From positions 189,121 through 253,120 of the forward strand of contig VTPC01005723.1 in the NCBI GenBank assembly GCA_011009095.1: a stretch of 64,000 nucleotides of DNA, in the 5' to 3' direction. The notes below the pieces were generated by a model. That model did not search any database and was not told where the DNA came from. It saw nothing but the letters and a program-made list of their open reading frames with translations. A program made the translations under genes and the position numbers. Every line of letters begins with the position of its first letter. Position 1 is the stretch's first letter. Of this stretch, positions 60,215-64,000 are shown piece by piece. The DNA is from Ignelater luminosus. Its lineage: Eukaryota; Arthropoda; Insecta; Coleoptera; Elateridae.

Positions 60215-60780
60215 AGTTTAACAACGAAAGTCATTCTATGTAATAACAAGACGAATATTTTATTAAATTATAAACTGGGTGCATTAAGAACCTAATCTAA
60301 AACATTGCAAGAGTTTGTAGTATATCACATGCATGCCTAGAGCCTAGGGGTGAACTTGCAGTTTTGTTACCTTTAAACATAATCGTTAACTAAACGTCAT
60401 CTTTTCCCGCTGTTAAATGTTTTTCGTTCTTGGGTTTTTTTTCCAAAGATAGGAAGAAATGGGATGTTACTGATGTATTCAGTTTCGTGTTCTAACAACA
60501 AACATGTTTGAAGCGTGGGATTGGAGAAGCAAAAATAAAAATAAACAATTAGCAAGTTAGACACTTTTGTCAGTTAGGCTTTGTTGTTTTGGGTTGTGAA
60601 TAACATATGGTTTCTTATAATCAATAAACCTGTTTTAATGTTTAATCCACTTCCTTGATAAATCCCTTATTATTGGTGCTTTGTTACAATGGATTTAGGA
60701 AAGCGTTACATAGATCTACTCAAAAATGTTATAAAACGGAAACACAGAACACACGTGTTCTTTTGAAAAAAAATTTTTTT
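60215..60780. other. AT-rich DNA, no feature seen
   Basis: No coding or repeat structure recognised. Confidence 0.45.
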
Positions 60781-60789
60781 AAACATCAA

Positions 60790-61070
60790 ATCTAAGGTCA
60801 CTTACGCTCTCCATCATCAGGTCTTTTTGAGGGAAGATAATCGGATTGTAGAGTCTATCATCCCTTATCATCTAGGGTCGAGTTCTGCTTTTTACGAAAT
60901 TACCAAAACCACCATCTTTGTTCTACGATGGGATTGCAGACCATCAGGTTTCGACTTCCACCAACTAATCTGTGGTTGCACACAACCGAAATTTGCTTGC
61001 TATCAAGCTACTTCTTATGACCTACGGTCGGGCTCCGTTCTCCATCAAGCTATTCGAAATAGCTAGTCAG
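60790..61070 (+). repeat. Diverged ~41-bp minisatellite, third locus
   Basis: Units such as cttccaccaactaatctgtg + gttgcacacaaccgaaattt, and cttgctatcaagctacttct + tatgacctacggtcgggctc, repeat every 41-43 bp. The skeleton (ctt..c..ccatcaagctac, ctgtggt, then a cc..a..cgg.ct tail) resembles the units at 21550-22300. The array is short and more decayed. Confidence 0.55.
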
Positions 61071-61079
61071 GCAGTTGCT

Positions 61080-63880
61080 CATGCTTATTCTGAGTTTTCA
61101 AACGAATTATATTCTGTAGCTTATAATCTGACTGTGCCTTCTTTCACTATACCATCTAGAGATACTAAAACAATCCTTACTAATAAAATGAAGCTGTGCA
61201 GCTAACAATAATGTAAGTATTTGTGGTCTGGATTATACGCAAAATTTTAGATAAGCTTGACTTAGATGTAGAATATTCTGAGTTTAGTAAGTCTCAAATC
61301 TCAGAATCATGCATTTAGCTACAAAATAATGTACAGACGTGCTTGTGGCTTTAGCGATTCTTTTGCTGGGTTTAAGCTGGCGTTTTGACCTAAATTGAAG
61401 TTTTTTCTCGGAATGTATTATTAAAAATTATTAGTCCATACTATTTTAGGAGGCAAAGCCCTAATGCAAGATAGACTTGATTTTTGGACTAATAAGAGGG
61501 ATTTATAGCCAGAAAGGCATCTTAACACATTATGGGAAAAAACTTTCTTATACTATGTCCACCAGTGATATTTATTGAAAAGACGATTCCTCAATGCGAA
61601 AACCTGTCCAGCATCCTACCTACAACAGATTCTTTTTTGATTCTATATTTTTGTTGTGTGTAACTGCCATCATTTGTGTCTTCCTCATTTACCCTGTTAT
61701 AATGTAATAGAACATCCAGGGATTATTTTAGTGCAGTATACCTACTCTCTTTTCATAATTTTCCATTTGGATTAGTATAGGGTGGCAATTTTTGGATTTT
61801 CTTGAATAAAAGAAGAGATCATCTCAATATAAACTGTTTTAATTAACCATGCTTGCAATTTTTGGTCATTTGCATAAAGCTTTGCTTTTTCTGGAATTTA
61901 GTGCACCTTTGGATTTCGGTCGGCAATTTTTTCAACTGAATCTTTTTCAGATGTACTCTTATGCACGTGATCAATATTTCATCTTCTCATCTGCTTTGTT
62001 TTCTTTTCTAAATGTTTTATTAGCTACTATATAACATTATGGATGTATGTACCCCAAGCGCACGTCCATGGAACTGGCCTTATTTTTATCTAGGTAAAAA
62101 TGACGCTAAGGCTAGACAGACATAGTGCCCCTAGTCACGGACTTGATTTCAGACATTAAGGAGGACATTACCGAGGAAAAGGGCATTGCATTATCATAGT
62201 AATTAAAGGTACCAACAAATATTTTGAATTCCAGTCTTAGTCTAGGTTTATTACTACCCAATTAGTAATAGCTATAAATAAAAGAACATAAAGTGTTATA
62301 CCACTTCCTACTAAATGGAGAATTTCCAGTTGTTCATCAATTCCTGTAAATTCATTATTTATACGTAAACGTAAGAATTTAGAAAGGAAAGTAAATATAA
62401 AGGATATAGAAAGGACATTCCCTACAGGGACGTATTATTTTTAAATTTAGTTAAAACGATCCTATGTAAGTTAACTTGTATAGGTTAAGTATAAGTTAAA
62501 CTATACATTTAAATTCCATTGTCAGATTATTTTGTCCTGTATGTGATGGTTAAAAGGTTAATACGAGACTATAACTTTTTCAAGAAATATTTTCTGTTTT
62601 GCAAATCTTGTAGATCTTTCGTATAACACAGAAAAAAATCTCAACCCTATACGCAACATGCAAAGTTGTATGTGAGATCCTAAAACTGTAAAAATCTATT
62701 TGAATAACTTTTTGTTCTGGTACCCTGGTGCATTGCGTCAAGGTACGCATTTCTACGCCATTGTTTCAAATAAAAGTCGAAAAAGCAAATTCTCTAAACA
62801 ACACCCTACAGTGGCTTCTCCAGACCATGCAGTTTTCTAAAATTCTTAATGCGGTTCTGCTTCCAAAGGATACTAACCTCGAAAAAACAACAAACAAAGC
62901 ATAGTAATTCTCCGAAATGTTTTCTACAAAAACCATCACAATAATAAGTGTTGCAGTTCTCAAAAGAAAAAATTTTAAATATAATTATGGACCGACAGTT
63001 CATGGGCGCGCAACATAAACCAAAAACTAAATAAATCAGTCAGTGTAAACCGCATGAGTATTCTGCGAAAAGCTCTTTTAAAGCGCATCCTAATTGATAT
63101 TTAAATGGGAAATACAAATAGATTTTAGTAAAAGATTTGGTTATTTCGAGATTTCTTCAAATTGAATATTGGAAGCTATTTAATGGATTCCACTAATAAG
63201 CAGACTTTCTTTTTATTTCGTTATCATTACATATTATCAGATGCACACAGAAGAGTGTCTTAAATGAAATCAAGATAGCTCTCTAGAAGAGTTTAATGAC
63301 ATTGTCTTAAGTTTTCAAGCTGAAGTAATCGTGGGTTTATCGCTTGACGAATCGTTGAAGTCACTAACTTCATGCAGGCTTAAAAACGCAGTTTTTACTT
63401 GCTTATTTTTAACATAAATGCACTCATATTGCAAGAAATATTAAAATAGAAATACAGGAGTTTTTAATTTTCGATTTAATATTTTCTTTTATTTCTATGA
63501 CATTCATACACTCGTACTATAGCACTCATATTATACGTGCTGCAGGAAGATGATACATAAATATATAATTTACATAACACTACAATATTGATTGTTTCTT
63601 TTAACCTTCAGATGTTACTTGAAATGTCAAGAACCAATTAAATAAAACAATATTTTCGTTTTTGCAATCGATTCTTGCACAAAAAAGCAAACGAAGAATA
63701 TAAATCAAGTAATATTTGATGGTTTGTTCAATTATTTGCAAGAGAAATCAGGACAGTTAGAAATTGCGTGTTTTATTTCTATTTTTATGCTCATTAAAAT
63801 GTGCAAAGCTTGCTTAATTCTATATTTACAGTTTTTATGAAATTTTAAAATTTAATTGAAACCATTGTACATAAATAAAA
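61080..63880. other. AT-rich DNA, no gene recognised
   Basis: A GC-richer patch at about 62050-62200 and a minus-strand stretch at 62700-63003 (containing QWRRNAYLDAMHQGTRTK) look like old coding remnants but I recognise no family. The rest is AT-rich. Confidence 0.35.
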
Positions 63881-63886
63881 TAAACA

Positions 63887-64000
63887 TACAGGGTGTTTCG
63901 AGGAGCCTTTGCGATTTATGACATTTTTATTATAACTTTAATCAAGAAGCCCTGGATGATGATCTGTACAATGAATGTCTGAAGAAATTTAAAAATGAAT
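63887..64000 (+). mobile_element. Start of a Tc1/mariner-type element, cut by window end
   Basis: The sequence atacagggtgtttcgaggag is the left-hand version of the tacagggtgttt inverted repeat found (reverse orientation) at 33458-33480 and, diverged, at 29921. The interior beyond is not in the window, so element size and content are unknown. Confidence 0.55.

Overview
The window looks like a gene-poor stretch of a large, AT-rich animal genome, most likely an insect. The evidence is indirect. Every protein fragment I can recognise belongs to transposon families common in insect genomes: Tc1/mariner (IS630) transposases, Jockey and RTE non-LTR retrotransposons, copia and gypsy LTR retrotransposons, a GINGER/KRBA2-type integrase, and a multicopy uncharacterised arthropod protein. 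The rest is AT-rich intergenic or intronic DNA. I found no convincing multi-exon host gene, tRNA, rRNA or CRISPR array. Order or species cannot be resolved from the sequence alone.

Layout, left to right. About 0.45-1.78 kb is a decayed tandem array with 245-280 bp monomers. About 2.6-4.25 kb is a composite GC-mosaic repeat with a relative at 47.4-49.1 kb. 4.3-4.9 kb is an internally deleted Tc1/mariner element with both inverted repeats. 7.2-8.5 kb is an unresolved decayed repeat. 12.9-14.25 kb is a second tandem array. 18.54-19.04, 21.55-22.30 and 60.79-61.07 kb hold a degenerate ~41-bp minisatellite family; the first two lie in opposite orientations. 22.5-23.7 kb is a Jockey reverse-transcriptase remnant. 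26.1-26.8 kb is a CpG-rich block. 26.9-27.8 kb is a scrambled copia remnant. 27.87-28.05 kb is a possible transposase N-terminus. 29.6-33.5 kb is a cluster of Tc1/mariner remnants: one MITE-like element and two transposase pseudogenes. 37.3-39.7 kb is the best-preserved element, an RTE-like retrotransposon. 40.33-40.48 kb is a long hairpin. 44.4-46.26 kb is a GINGER/KRBA2-like integrase pseudogene with a nested 196-bp insertion, followed by a palindromic MITE. 52.53-52.75 kb is a Tc1-like MITE. 53.4-54.05 kb is a probable gypsy gag remnant. 57.57-58.56 kb is the multicopy uncharacterised protein. 58.8-60.2 kb is a third tandem array. The window ends inside another element starting with a cagggtgtttc-type inverted repeat.

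The only plausible host-gene signals are a 45-bp candidate micro-exon at 34450-34494 (+), with a strong 3' splice site and a consensus gtaagt donor, and a weaker candidate TATA-driven first exon on the minus strand ending at 12382. Both are predictions. None of the mobile elements looks autonomous: catalytic residues are substituted in the three Tc1/mariner transposases and the Jockey RT, and every reading frame is broken. The window therefore reads as layers of old insertions. Nested insertions, catalytic losses and one templated 47-bp patch give some relative dating.
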